NCBI RefSeq assembly: GCF_003628145.1
Contig: NZ_RBZV01000002.1
Location: 248,001-312,000 of the forward strand
Length of the DNA: 64,000 bases
Reading direction: 5' to 3'
Source: Trinickia fusca
GTDB taxonomy: Bacteria > Pseudomonadota > Gammaproteobacteria > Burkholderiales > Burkholderiaceae
In this document: positions 1-7,997 of the stretch, piece by piece
Position numbering within the stretch: position 1 is the first letter of the stretch
Layout: each line of letters opens with the position of its first letter
Program-made: the position numbers and the translations under genes
Notes under the pieces: generated by a model
What the model saw: the letters and a program-made list of their open reading frames with translations, nothing else
What the model was told of the DNA's origin: nothing
The model's database searches: none

Positions 1-1597
1 TCAACAGGCTCTTGCCTTCGTCGATCATCGCCTTGGTCACGATGTTGCGCTCGAGCACGACGGGGACCTGCGTGACCTTCGCGTCGCTGACCTCGCCGTC
101 GTCGATGTCGATCGACAGCATCACGCCAGGCTTGCCCACTTCGTCGACGATGCGCGGCGTGATCTTCACGCTCGTGCCCGTCGTGATGCCGTACAGCGAC
201 GAATCCTGGTAACCCGCCACCTGCACGTAGAACTGCGTGAGGTTTTCGAGGATCGCCTCGTTGTTGTCCAGCGTCAGCACGCGCGGCTTGGACAAGGTCT
301 GCGCCTGGCCCTTGTTCGCGAGCGCGTTGATACGCGTCAGCAGGTAGTCGCGCATCGTGCCGCCAATCGAAGCTGTCAGCGCGAGGCCCAGCGGCGTCGT
401 ATCGCCTGTCTGCCCGGCTTCCGTCGTGCTGTTGAACGACAGCGGCGGATTAGCCTGGTTGCCGAACTGGAAGTCGCCGTGCGGCGTATGCAGCCGCCAG
501 TCGACACCGAACGAATCGAGCGCGTCTTCGTCGATGTCGATGATCGTGAGGCTCACCTCGATCAAACGCGGTCGCGAGTCGAGCGTCGAAATCAGCTGAC
601 CGTACTGCGTCATGTGCTCCGGCACGTCTCGGATCAGCACCGAGTTCGTACCGGCGTCGGCGACGATCTGCGGCAGCGACACGGGCTGTCCCGCGAAGCC
701 TGCGATCGGCCCGCTGCCCGATGGCACGCTCGTACTCGAGCCTTCCCCGTAATGCGAGGCGTTCTGCCCTGCGGCACCGAGCGCGGGCACGTCGAGGCGC
801 GGCACGTTGACCGTGTCGCCCGAGGTCAGCTTTACTTGCCGGGACGGTTCGCCGAGCCGCGCGCCGAAACCCGGCAGGCCGCGGTTGTCTTCGTTCTTGC
901 CATACAACCGTGCAAGCGTCGTCGCGACACCGGGGATCGTGATCTCCTTGCCCGCCCGGTTCACTTGAAAATCGGTCGCATACGCATAGCGCAGCGGGAA
1001 TGCACGGATCTCCGCGCGATCGAGCCCGCGCGTCGGATCGGAGATCGTCGAGATCGCCTGCCGCACGAGTTCGACGTAGCGCTGCGGGCCCGACGCATAG
1101 ATCGTGTTCTCACGATCGCTGATGATGAGCGGAAAGCGCTTGTCGGGAATCTGCATCGCTTCGAGCGTGCGCGACAGCTCGCCGGCACTGCCCTTCGGGA
1201 TCGGAAACACCTGCGTCTGACCGTCCTCGGCGCGATCGATGTAGAGCAGCGAGCCGTCGTAGTAATACGTGAGCCCGTAGGTCGCACACACGCTTCTCAA
1301 CGTGGCGAGCGGCGAACCCGAAAAATGCCCGCTGATCGTGCCGTCGACCTTCGGATCGATGACGGCCGTCACGCTCTGCGCCGACGCAAGCTCGCGAATG
1401 AAATCGGCGACCTTCTTGCCGTCGGCGACGATCGTAAAGGGCCGCTCGCGCCATTGCAGCTCGGCGGCGGTCGCGGGCATGGGTGCGATACCGCCGACGA
1501 GCGCGGCCGCCAGCGCTGCGAGCGGCACGATCAAGCGCAGCCGCGGCCGGCACGAGGCCTGCCGACGCGCGCGATGAGAAGACGTCTTGATCCTCAA
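1..1597 (-). CDS. sctC: Type III secretion outer-membrane secretin SctC (3' end beyond the window)
   Basis: SctC forms the outer-membrane ring of the T3SS injectisome. About 532 codons are visible and the C-terminus lies beyond base 1. The frame starts with a basic stretch and a hydrophobic signal sequence ending near MPATAA. N-domains follow, and then secretin-domain sequence with NSVLIRDVPEHM and LSKPRVLTLDNNEA. I chose the TTG at 1597-1595: GCGAGG lies five bases upstream, the signal peptide directly follows, and the codon overlaps the sctS stop (TTGA). The next in-frame ATG lies after the signal sequence. The secretin fold is certain. T3SS rather than T2SS or pilus identity follows from linkage to sctS and sctV. 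Expression is probably coupled to sctS. Confidence 0.93.
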   Translation of the reverse strand, partial: MRIKTSSHRARRQASCRPRLRLIVPLAALAAALVGGIAPMPATAAELQWRERPFTIVADGKKVADFIRELASAQSVTAVIDPKVDGTISGHFSGSPLATLRSVCATYGLTYYYDGSLLYIDRAEDGQTQVFPIPKGSAGELSRTLEAMQIPDKRFPLIISDRENTIYASGPQRYVELVRQAISTISDPTRGLDRAEIRAFPLRYAYATDFQVNRAGKEITIPGVATTLARLYGKNEDNRGLPGFGARLGEPSRQVKLTSGDTVNVPRLDVPALGAAGQNASHYGEGSSTSVPSGSGPIAGFAGQPVSLPQIVADAGTNSVLIRDVPEHMTQYGQLISTLDSRPRLIEVSLTIIDIDEDALDSFGVDWRLHTPHGDFQFGNQANPPLSFNSTTEAGQTGDTTPLGLALTASIGGTMRDYLLTRINALANKGQAQTLSKPRVLTLDNNEAILENLTQFYVQVAGYQDSSLYGITTGTSVKITPRIVDEVGKPGVMLSIDIDDGEVSDAKVTQVPVVLERNIVTKAMIDEGKSLL

Positions 1598-1851
1598 AAC
1601 AACCTCGCAAATGACTGCTGACCAAACAGCAACACCGAGCGCCCGATCCAGCCGCCCGCCACGATGATCGCGATCATCACCGCGACCATGCGCGCGGCGA
1701 GCCCGATCGTTTGATCCTGTACCTGCGTGACCGCCTGCGCGAGCGCGACGATGAGCGCCGTGCCCGCCGCCACGAGCACGATCGGCAGCGACAGCATCAG
1801 CACGAGCAGCAGCGCCTGCCGCGTAATGTCGAGAATGATTTCCGGCGTCAT
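1594..1851 (-). CDS. sctS: Type III secretion export-apparatus protein SctS
   Basis: This 85-residue inner-membrane protein belongs to the FliQ/YscS/HrcS family, which forms part of the export gate with SctR and SctT. It has the usual size, two hydrophobic helices (about residues 13-40 and 50-75), and the central AQAVTQVQDQTIG loop typical of the family. It lies ten bases downstream of sctV, and its stop overlaps the proposed sctC start, so sctV-sctS-sctC reads as one operon. sctT and sctU are not in the window. Confidence 0.95.
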   Translation of the reverse strand: MTPEIILDITRQALLLVLMLSLPIVLVAAGTALIVALAQAVTQVQDQTIGLAARMVAVMIAIIVAGGWIGRSVLLFGQQSFARLF

Positions 1852-1861
1852 CGAGGTTCGC

Positions 1862-4084
1862 TCATTCCTGTGGGTTCGACACCCAGCCGATCGTGTTGAG
1901 CTCGACGTCCTCTTCGAGCTCCTGATACGACAGCACGGGCAGATCGGGCAGCACCGACGCGAGCGTCGTTTGCACGTAGCGCCGCACGTTCAGCGAGACG
2001 ACGACGGCCGTGCGCACGGCGGTAGCACGCGTACGCGCCATGCCGAAACCCGTTTCGCCGCGCGCCTGCCGATGGTTGTCGAAGATCTTGCGCACCTGTT
2101 CGGTGACGTTGTCCTTCACGTCGCGTGCGAGACCCAGCACGTTGCCCTGACGCGTGCGCAGCACGGCCTGTTCGAAGCGCTCCTGCAGCACAGGGTCGAA
2201 CAGGATCACGTCGAGCTTGCGCGTGCCGCCGACATGGCGGTCCGTGATCATGCGGCGCAGGTCCACGCGCACGAGCTCGACTAGCGCGATCGTGTCCTCG
2301 GGCTCCTTCGGCGCCCACGTGATCATGCTTTCGAAGATCACGCGCAGATTGCGGATCGGCACGTCTTCGAGCAGCAGGCGCCGCAGCACTTCGGTGATGC
2401 GTTGCAGCGGCACGAGCCGCAGCAGCTCGCCGACGAGATCCGCGTAGTCGCGCCGCACGAGGCGGATCAGATGCTGCGCTTCCTGGATACCGATCAGCTC
2501 GGTCGCATGCTTGCGCACTTCGCTCTCGATGTGCCGCGCGAGAATGTCTTCGCTGCGCCAGCCCACCGTACGCTCCGGCTCGCCGTTGCCGGCCTGCGCC
2601 GGCTTGCGCTCGGGCTCGCCGTCCGCGCGTGCCGGACGCGTATCGAGCGGCACCCAGACCGGCTGCGCGAACGGGCCGAACGGCTCGCCCGGCGTGCGCT
2701 CGACTGGCTCGGGCAGCGGCGTGACGCCGTCCCATAGCAGACTGTCGGGACGCAGTTGTCCCTTTGAAGCCAGCACGTCCTGCACGAACACCTGATAGCC
2801 GAGCTCGGGCAGCGAGGACTCGTAGCTCAGATGCACGCGCGGAAAGATCGGGCCGATGTCGGCATCGACGCTCGCCTTCGCGACGGCAAGCGCCGCTTGC
2901 AGCCGCACGAGATTGATCTGCGGCGACAGGCCGCGCGCGAGGCTCACGGCCAGCGGCGACGTGATGCCCGCGGTGTGCGGGCCGATCTCGGCCGCGCGAT
3001 CGACGTCGTGCAGCGAGGGCTGCTCGGCGAGCGTGATGAGCCGCAGCGGCGGCATCGTCTTGCGGCGCCGGAGCAGCCACGCCCCGCCACCGCCGATCAC
3101 GATGGCGAGCAACGCGAACGACCACGTCGGAAAACCTGGCACGAGCGCGAACGCAAACAGCACGGAGGCGGCGATCACCAGTGCGCGCGGATGGGCCGTG
3201 ATCTGCTTGCCGATCTGCTCGCCGAGCTGGCTTTCGTTGGCATCGCGCGTGGCCACGCGTGTCGTCACAATGCCGGCTGCGATCGAGACGAGCAGCGACG
3301 GAATCTGCGAGGACATACCGTCGCCGACGGTCAAGATGGCGTAGCGATGCAATGCATCGGAGACGCTCATGTCCTTCATCAGCGTGCCGACCGCAATGCC
3401 CGCCAGGATGTTGACGAACGCGATCACGACGCCCGCGATCGCATCGCCCTTGACGAATTTCATCGCGCCGTCCATCGCGCCATGCAGCTGCGATTCCTGC
3501 TCGAGCTGCTCGCGGCGATGCTTGGCCTCGTCGGAGCCGATGATGCCCGCGCGCAGGTCCGCATCGATACTCATCTGCTTGCCCGGCATCGCGTCGAGCG
3601 AGAAGCGCGCCCCCACCTCGGCCACGCGCTCGGAGCCCTTCGCGATCACGATGAACTGCACGATTGCAATGACGAGAAACACCACGCCGCCCACGACGAA
3701 ATTGTTGCCGACCACGAGGCGACCAAAAGCATCGATGACATGGCCCGCATTCGCGTTCAACAAAATCAGCTTGCACGAAGCGATGTTCAGCGACAGCCTC
3801 AGCAGTGTCGTAAAGAGCAGCAGCGCCGGAAACGACGAGAAGCTGACGGCCGAGGGCAGATACGTGGACACCGTCAGCAGGACGACGCTGACCGCCAGAT
3901 TCAGCGAAATGAGTCCGTCCATCGCCGCAGTCGGCAGCGGCAGCACGAACAGCGACACGACGATCGCGACGAAGGCGGCCAACGCCAGATCGTACGGACG
4001 TGCAGGCCGGCGCATATCGTCGGCGCCCGGCGCTCTGCCTGGCCACCACTGCTGCATCTGCTTTTTCAGTGCCGCTACCGACAT
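1862..4084 (-). CDS. sctV: Type III secretion export-gate protein SctV
   Basis: SctV is the large inner-membrane export-gate component (FHIPEP/FlhA/HrcV family) whose cytoplasmic ring receives substrates and chaperones. The product is 740 residues. The N-terminal half is hydrophobic with multiple membrane helices, and the family signature AEVGARFSLDAMPGKQM lies near residues 155-171. The C-terminal half is the soluble cytoplasmic domain. An upstream in-frame ATG would add six residues (MFVRKR), but GAGGAA sits just before the ATG at 4084, so I start there. It is the first gene of the minus-strand operon and is divergent from the LuxR-type gene at 4329. Confidence 0.96.
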   Translation of the reverse strand: MSVAALKKQMQQWWPGRAPGADDMRRPARPYDLALAAFVAIVVSLFVLPLPTAAMDGLISLNLAVSVVLLTVSTYLPSAVSFSSFPALLLFTTLLRLSLNIASCKLILLNANAGHVIDAFGRLVVGNNFVVGGVVFLVIAIVQFIVIAKGSERVAEVGARFSLDAMPGKQMSIDADLRAGIIGSDEAKHRREQLEQESQLHGAMDGAMKFVKGDAIAGVVIAFVNILAGIAVGTLMKDMSVSDALHRYAILTVGDGMSSQIPSLLVSIAAGIVTTRVATRDANESQLGEQIGKQITAHPRALVIAASVLFAFALVPGFPTWSFALLAIVIGGGGAWLLRRRKTMPPLRLITLAEQPSLHDVDRAAEIGPHTAGITSPLAVSLARGLSPQINLVRLQAALAVAKASVDADIGPIFPRVHLSYESSLPELGYQVFVQDVLASKGQLRPDSLLWDGVTPLPEPVERTPGEPFGPFAQPVWVPLDTRPARADGEPERKPAQAGNGEPERTVGWRSEDILARHIESEVRKHATELIGIQEAQHLIRLVRRDYADLVGELLRLVPLQRITEVLRRLLLEDVPIRNLRVIFESMITWAPKEPEDTIALVELVRVDLRRMITDRHVGGTRKLDVILFDPVLQERFEQAVLRTRQGNVLGLARDVKDNVTEQVRKIFDNHRQARGETGFGMARTRATAVRTAVVVSLNVRRYVQTTLASVLPDLPVLSYQELEEDVELNTIGWVSNPQE

Positions 4085-4328
4085 GCGTTTCCTCACGAAC
4101 AAATAGGGGGCGTCATAACTTCTTCATGCCTGGAAAAGTTTAAGAGCGTGCCCCCACCCCTCTCAATCGTGAGATTCGTAGTTCGACGCGTGTGCATGGC
4201 GTGAGGACAGCCAAACACTACTAATCAGTGCAGTTCCGGCGAGCGCCGGCCCACCGCTATAGTCGGAGACCATGAAGCGGCGTGCGCACTGGGCATCGCG
4301 CCGCGCACGACAGGGACAGGAGGCCTGC
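4085..4328. promoter_or_regulatory. Divergent control region between sctV and the first LuxR-type gene
   Basis: This 244-bp non-coding gap must hold promoters for both the sctV operon and the luxR-sctQ-sctR operon. It contains a small perfect dyad TCTCA-ATCG-TGAGA immediately followed by TTCGTAGTTCG (about 4161-4184). It also has a GC palindrome CCGGCG-AG-CGCCGG at 4236-4249 and a TATAGT at 4258-4263 that could be a -10 element. No TTCG-N16-TTCG hrpII-type box was found by eye. Operator function is inferred. Confidence 0.45.
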
Positions 4329-5201
4329 ATGGCGAGCACCGAGGCGCGTAAGCGCTTGCCGAAAGCACATCACGAGCGCCACGACAGACGCGCAATCGAC
4401 TTCATCGAAGTCGCTGACTGTCAGCTCGTAGTCAGTAAAACCGTCGGACCTACCGGCGAGCCGTTCGGCGGCGACCGTGTCTCCGAGATCGCGACCGACC
4501 TGGCCGCGGCGCACTCGGCGCATGAACGCAAGCAACTGCTGCGCATCGCGCTGCGTACGATCGGCTTCGACTGGTTCTGTTATTGCCGCCTCACGCGTCT
4601 GGGCGAGATGGTCAATCGCGCGCGCTACTTCGACTTGTGCTCGCCGCCAGGATGGGCGCAACGCTACGTCGACCAGCGCTACTTCGACATCGATCCGCGC
4701 ATGGCTTTCGCGTGCCGTCACGACTGGCCGCTCGTGTGGGACCACACGAGCCTCGCCGCCGAAGGCCAGGCGTTCGATGCGAGCGAACGCATGCGCTTGT
4801 TCCTCGACGACATGAACGCGTCGGGCACGCGCAGCGGCATCGCAATCGGGCTGGTCGATCCGGCGAGCCTCGAGCACAGCGTCATGATCTTCAGCTCCGT
4901 CAACGCGACCAGCGAATGGATCAACGACCGTGTGATCGGCCAGGCCTATGCGCTGGGACTCGGCGTGCACTCGTTCCTGGTCGGCCGCATGTCGACGTCG
5001 ACGCAGACCCCGTCGCTCTCGGACTTGCAGCGCCGCATCCTGAACTTCACGGCCAGCGGCCTCAGCGACCGCGAAATCGCGGCCCAACTGAACATGTCGC
5101 GCAGCAACGTCGACTATCACATGCGACAGATCCGCAAGAAGTACGGCGTCCTGAACCGCGTGCAGCTCGCGTATCTGGCGGGCCGGCTCTTCGTCGTCTG
5201 A
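4329..5201 (+). CDS. LuxR-type regulator with autoinducer-binding-like domain (T3SS-linked)
   Basis: This 290-residue transcription factor has an N-terminal autoinducer-binding-type domain and a C-terminal LuxR helix-turn-helix. W109, Y113, D122, P123 and W137 reproduce the exact spacing of TraR W57, Y61, D70, P71 and W85. The helix-turn-helix spans about residues 235-290, with GLSDREIAAQLNMS and an unusual NVDYHMRQIRKKY recognition segment. The ATG at 4329 has AGGAGG five bases upstream. An ATG at 4272 in the same frame is less well served. It ends six bases before sctQ, so it probably leads that operon and may control the divergent sctV operon. No luxI homologue is present, so it is a candidate LuxR solo; its ligand is unknown. 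Confidence 0.88.
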   Translation: MASTEARKRLPKAHHERHDRRAIDFIEVADCQLVVSKTVGPTGEPFGGDRVSEIATDLAAAHSAHERKQLLRIALRTIGFDWFCYCRLTRLGEMVNRARYFDLCSPPGWAQRYVDQRYFDIDPRMAFACRHDWPLVWDHTSLAAEGQAFDASERMRLFLDDMNASGTRSGIAIGLVDPASLEHSVMIFSSVNATSEWINDRVIGQAYALGLGVHSFLVGRMSTSTQTPSLSDLQRRILNFTASGLSDREIAAQLNMSRSNVDYHMRQIRKKYGVLNRVQLAYLAGRLFVV

Positions 5202-5207
5202 CCGGTC

Positions 5208-6362
5208 ATGTCCGCCAATCCCGCGCCGTCGCCGCGCACCACAGCGCCCCCCACTGCAGCCGGGGTTCAGCCGCTCACGGCGAGCACGGCCCTGCCGCGC
5301 ATCTCCGCACTCGCCGCACAGGCGCTGAACCGGGCCTATGCGTGGACCGCACCCTTCGCGCTCGAGCTCGCGCGCGGCCGCTACGAATTGCACTGGCAGG
5401 CCGATGCCGAAGTGAGCGCGCCCGCACGCGCCTACACGTTTCGTTTCGGCCCGGCCGAAGGCAAGCTGGTCATCGATGCCATCGGCGAACGCGAACTGAT
5501 CGGCGAAGCGGCCAGCGATACCGTGCCTGCGCCGATCCGCTGCGCGCTGATGGCCGATGCGCTCACCCCCGTCTTCGCCGCCCTGGAAGGCGCCACGCGC
5601 CAGCGCGTCGAATTCGGCAGCGGCGATCAGGCCGGCAAGGACGACATCTCGCGCGAACGCGATGCGTTGCGCTTTTGCGTGACGCGTCCCGGCACGAACT
5701 GGCGCTGTCACGGCGCGTTGCGCTTTCACGAGGAACGTTTTCTCGGTCTCGCCTGCCCGCAGGAGCCGCAAGCGCCCGCGCTCGGCGAGCACGACTTCGA
5801 CGACTTGCCGATCACACTGCGCTTCTCGATCGGCTCGACCACGCTGAGCGTCGGCGAACTGCACGACATCGAACGTGGCGACATCATCAGCATCCAGCGT
5901 TGGCAGTCGATCGGCAAGACGCTGCGCGTCACGGCGACCACGCTCGATCGGCGCATCGCGCTGACGGGCAAGATCATGGGCGCGCGCGTCATCATCGACT
6001 ATATCGAGGAGAATTCCGTGCCCCCCCCTTCGTCGTCCGATCCGACGGCCGCCAACGCATCGAGCCTGAGCGCGCCGCCCCCCACCACTCCCCCCGCCGC
6101 CCCCGGCGAGACAGGCACCGCGCTGACGCAGCTCGACGCGCTCGAAGTGCGCGTGACATTCGAGCTCGACGAGCGTTCGATGCCGCTGCGCGAATTGAAG
6201 GCCATCAAGAGCGGCTACGTGCTCGAGCTCGACCAGCCGTTGAACCAAAGCACGGTGCACATCCGCGCAAACGGCGCGCTTGTCGGGCACGGACACCTGA
6301 TCGCGGTCGGCAACCGGCTCGGCGTGCGCGTGGTGCGTTTCTCGGAGGGCAACGATGGGTAG
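5208..6362 (+). CDS. sctQ: Type III secretion cytoplasmic ring (C-ring/pod) protein SctQ
   Basis: SctQ builds the cytosolic sorting platform of the T3SS. The 384-residue product has a divergent N-terminal half, a first SpoA-type domain around residues 200-270 (DLPITLRFSIG...LHDIERGDII), and a Pro/Ser/Ala-rich linker at about 271-300. A second SpoA domain lies at about 305-380 (LDALEVRVTFELDERSMPL...LELDQPL). It follows the LuxR-type gene by six bases and overlaps sctR by eight. The ATG at 5208 has only a weak ribosome-binding site, so translation may be coupled to the upstream gene. A strong internal start exists (see 6018). Confidence 0.92.
   Translation: MSANPAPSPRTTAPPTAAGVQPLTASTALPRISALAAQALNRAYAWTAPFALELARGRYELHWQADAEVSAPARAYTFRFGPAEGKLVIDAIGERELIGEAASDTVPAPIRCALMADALTPVFAALEGATRQRVEFGSGDQAGKDDISRERDALRFCVTRPGTNWRCHGALRFHEERFLGLACPQEPQAPALGEHDFDDLPITLRFSIGSTTLSVGELHDIERGDIISIQRWQSIGKTLRVTATTLDRRIALTGKIMGARVIIDYIEENSVPPPSSSDPTAANASSLSAPPPTTPPAAPGETGTALTQLDALEVRVTFELDERSMPLRELKAIKSGYVLELDQPLNQSTVHIRANGALVGHGHLIAVGNRLGVRVVRFSEGNDG
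6018..6362 (+). other. Predicted internal translation product SctQ-C
   Basis: Inside sctQ, GAGGAGA at 6006-6012 is followed five bases later by an in-frame GTG at 6018 (codon 271). Initiation there would give a 114-residue protein made of the linker and the second SpoA domain. Separate short SctQ-C products made by internal initiation are established in Yersinia (YscQ) and Salmonella (SsaQ, SpaO) and are structural parts of the sorting platform. The position at the domain boundary fits that pattern exactly. Production in this organism is inferred. Confidence 0.6.
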
Positions 6363-7014
6363 CATGCCGAATCCGATCACGATGATCGCCGTCATCGTCG
6401 CGCTCGGCATCGCGCCGTTCGCGGCGTTGATGGTCACGAGCTACACGAAGCTCGTCGTCGTGCTCGGCCTGCTGCGCACCGCCCTCGGTGTGCAGCAGGT
6501 ACCGCCGAACGTCGTGCTGAACGGCATCGCCCTGATCCTCACGATCTACATCATGTCGCCGGTCGGTTCGAACATCGTCGACGGATTGCAGGAGCAGCAC
6601 GTGACGATCGGCAGCTCGATGAGCGTCGACGACTTCCTCTCGATCGGCCGTGCCGTCGCCCCGCCGCTCAAGAAGTTTCTCGTGCAGCACACGGTGCCCG
6701 GCGAGCGTAACTTCTTCATGCGCTCGGCTACGGCGATCTGGCCGGCCGAGCGTGCGCAGACGCTCCAGCCCGACGACCTGATGGTGCTCGTACCGAGCTT
6801 CATGCTGTCGGAGCTCACGCGCGCGTTCCAGATCGGCTTCGTGATCTACGTCGTGTTCGTCGTGATCGACCTTATCGTCGCGAACGTGCTGCTCGCGCTC
6901 GGCATGCAGATGATCTCGCCGACCACGATCTCGATCCCGTTCAAGCTGCTGCTGTTCGTGATGCTCGACGGCTGGTCGCTGCTCGTGCACGGCCTTGTCC
7001 TTTCGTATCGGTAG
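6355..7014 (+). CDS. sctR: Type III secretion export-apparatus protein SctR
   Basis: SctR (FliP/YscR/HrcR family) is the five-copy core of the export gate in the inner membrane. The 219-residue length is typical. N-terminal helices carry the family signature SYTKLVVVLGLLRTALGVQQ followed by PPN. A periplasmic loop (about 80-155) and C-terminal helices with PFKLLLFVMLDGWSLL follow. GGAGG lies six bases before the ATG, inside the end of sctQ, so the two are tightly coupled. Confidence 0.96.
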   Translation: MGSMPNPITMIAVIVALGIAPFAALMVTSYTKLVVVLGLLRTALGVQQVPPNVVLNGIALILTIYIMSPVGSNIVDGLQEQHVTIGSSMSVDDFLSIGRAVAPPLKKFLVQHTVPGERNFFMRSATAIWPAERAQTLQPDDLMVLVPSFMLSELTRAFQIGFVIYVVFVVIDLIVANVLLALGMQMISPTTISIPFKLLLFVMLDGWSLLVHGLVLSYR

Positions 7015-7027
7015 ACGAGGCCACGCG

Positions 7028-7768
7028 ATGCGCCGCGCGTTCGTCATGCTCAAGCTCGCCGTCGTCATGGCGTGGAGCGTGGCCGTCCACGCCGGCGATT
7101 TCGTGGGGCTCGCGCAGCGCTGCGCACCGCAGGTCGATCCCCATACGCTCGCGGCCATCGTCAGCGTCGAATCGGCCTACAACCCCTATGCGATCGGCGT
7201 CGTCGGCGGACACCTCATGCGTCAGCCAACCTCGCTCGCCGAAGCGCTCGCGACCGTCGGCATGCTCGAGCGGCTCGGCTACAACTTCAGCCTCGGGCTC
7301 GCCCAGGTCAACCGCTACAACCTCGCGCGCTTCGACGAAACGACCGAATCGATCTTCGAGCCCTGCACGAATCTGCGCGTGGCCTCATCGATACTCGGCG
7401 AATGCTTCGCGCGCGCCACGCATGAGGGCGGCGACGAGCAATTCGCGCTGCGCAAGGCGATCTCATGCTTCTACAGCGGCAACTTCTCGACGGGCTTCAA
7501 CGCCGGTTACGTCGAACGCGTCGTCTCCCATGCGCTCGACGACGTCCATCACGACGTGGCGCCGATTCCGCTCGCGCCCGGCCGTAACCCGACACCTGTC
7601 TCGTCCGGCACGGGCAGTGTCGCCAACAAGGGGGGACGCACCGCTCGTGGCCTGGGCCTGCCCGGGCGCGCCCCGCATGCGTCGCGCTGCGCGCCCGGCA
7701 TCGTCGTGCTGTCGGATTGCGAAAACGACGGCCTCCCACACGGGGGCACAGTCAAGATCATGCGTTAG
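7028..7768 (+). CDS. T3SS-linked lytic transglycosylase (VirB1/IpgF-like)
   Basis: This is a peptidoglycan-cleaving enzyme that probably opens the cell wall for injectisome assembly. A Sec signal peptide (about residues 1-22, ending VHA) precedes an SLT-type domain. The catalytic Glu is E48 in SVESAYNPYAIG, and SLGLAQVNRYN and CFYSGNF motifs follow. The last 60 residues are a low-complexity tail ending with two further Cys. I start at the ATG at 7028, with GAGG seven bases upstream; an earlier in-frame codon overlaps sctR and would spoil the signal peptide. It lies 13 bases after sctR in the same operon. Fold certain, T3SS role by context. Confidence 0.88.
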   Translation: MRRAFVMLKLAVVMAWSVAVHAGDFVGLAQRCAPQVDPHTLAAIVSVESAYNPYAIGVVGGHLMRQPTSLAEALATVGMLERLGYNFSLGLAQVNRYNLARFDETTESIFEPCTNLRVASSILGECFARATHEGGDEQFALRKAISCFYSGNFSTGFNAGYVERVVSHALDDVHHDVAPIPLAPGRNPTPVSSGTGSVANKGGRTARGLGLPGRAPHASRCAPGIVVLSDCENDGLPHGGTVKIMR

Positions 7769-7856
7769 CGTCTGTTCCAAACGCCGAATTCGACCGTGTA
7801 GATCTTCTCCTCGGGTATGAGCCGCGAGGTCGCCGCGTCGCGCAATACACCGAGAG

Positions 7857-7903
7857 TTCGTAGTCCAGCGGTTCGCCTACGAAAGAAATCGATTTCGGAC
7901 TAC
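7857..7903. promoter_or_regulatory. Nested inverted repeats upstream of the second LuxR-type gene
   Basis: TTCGTAG at 7857-7863 and CTACGAA at 7877-7883 form a perfect 7-bp dyad with a 13-base spacer. Overlapping it, GTAGTCC (7860-7866) pairs with GGACTAC (7897-7903). The set lies about 100 bases upstream of the GTG at 7998 and could be an autoregulatory operator. The rest of the 229-bp gap shows nothing else I can name. Confidence 0.4.
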
Positions 7904-7997
7904 TGGTTACCTGGACGCACGGGTACGCATCCCGCTGGGATACTGGCACCTGCCGCGAAGCGAAGCGCTACGCGCACGAACTCCCTGGAGATGGCAC

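Noticed and set aside
1848-4204. Long open frames overlapping sctV on both strands
   Set aside because: They are rich in Arg/Ala/His, as expected from GC-rich antisense or shifted frames; the sctV frame has clear domains and an appropriate start.
4085-4328. hrpII/PIP-type box (TTCG-N16-TTCG) in the sctV promoter region
   Set aside because: TTCG pairs present here have the wrong spacing (3 bases); the pairs near 7857-7897 are 11 and 18 bases apart.
4257-6437. A 726-codon minus-strand frame across the LuxR-type gene and sctQ
   Set aside because: It is a mirror of two well-supported plus-strand genes, has no recognisable domains and no ribosome-binding site.
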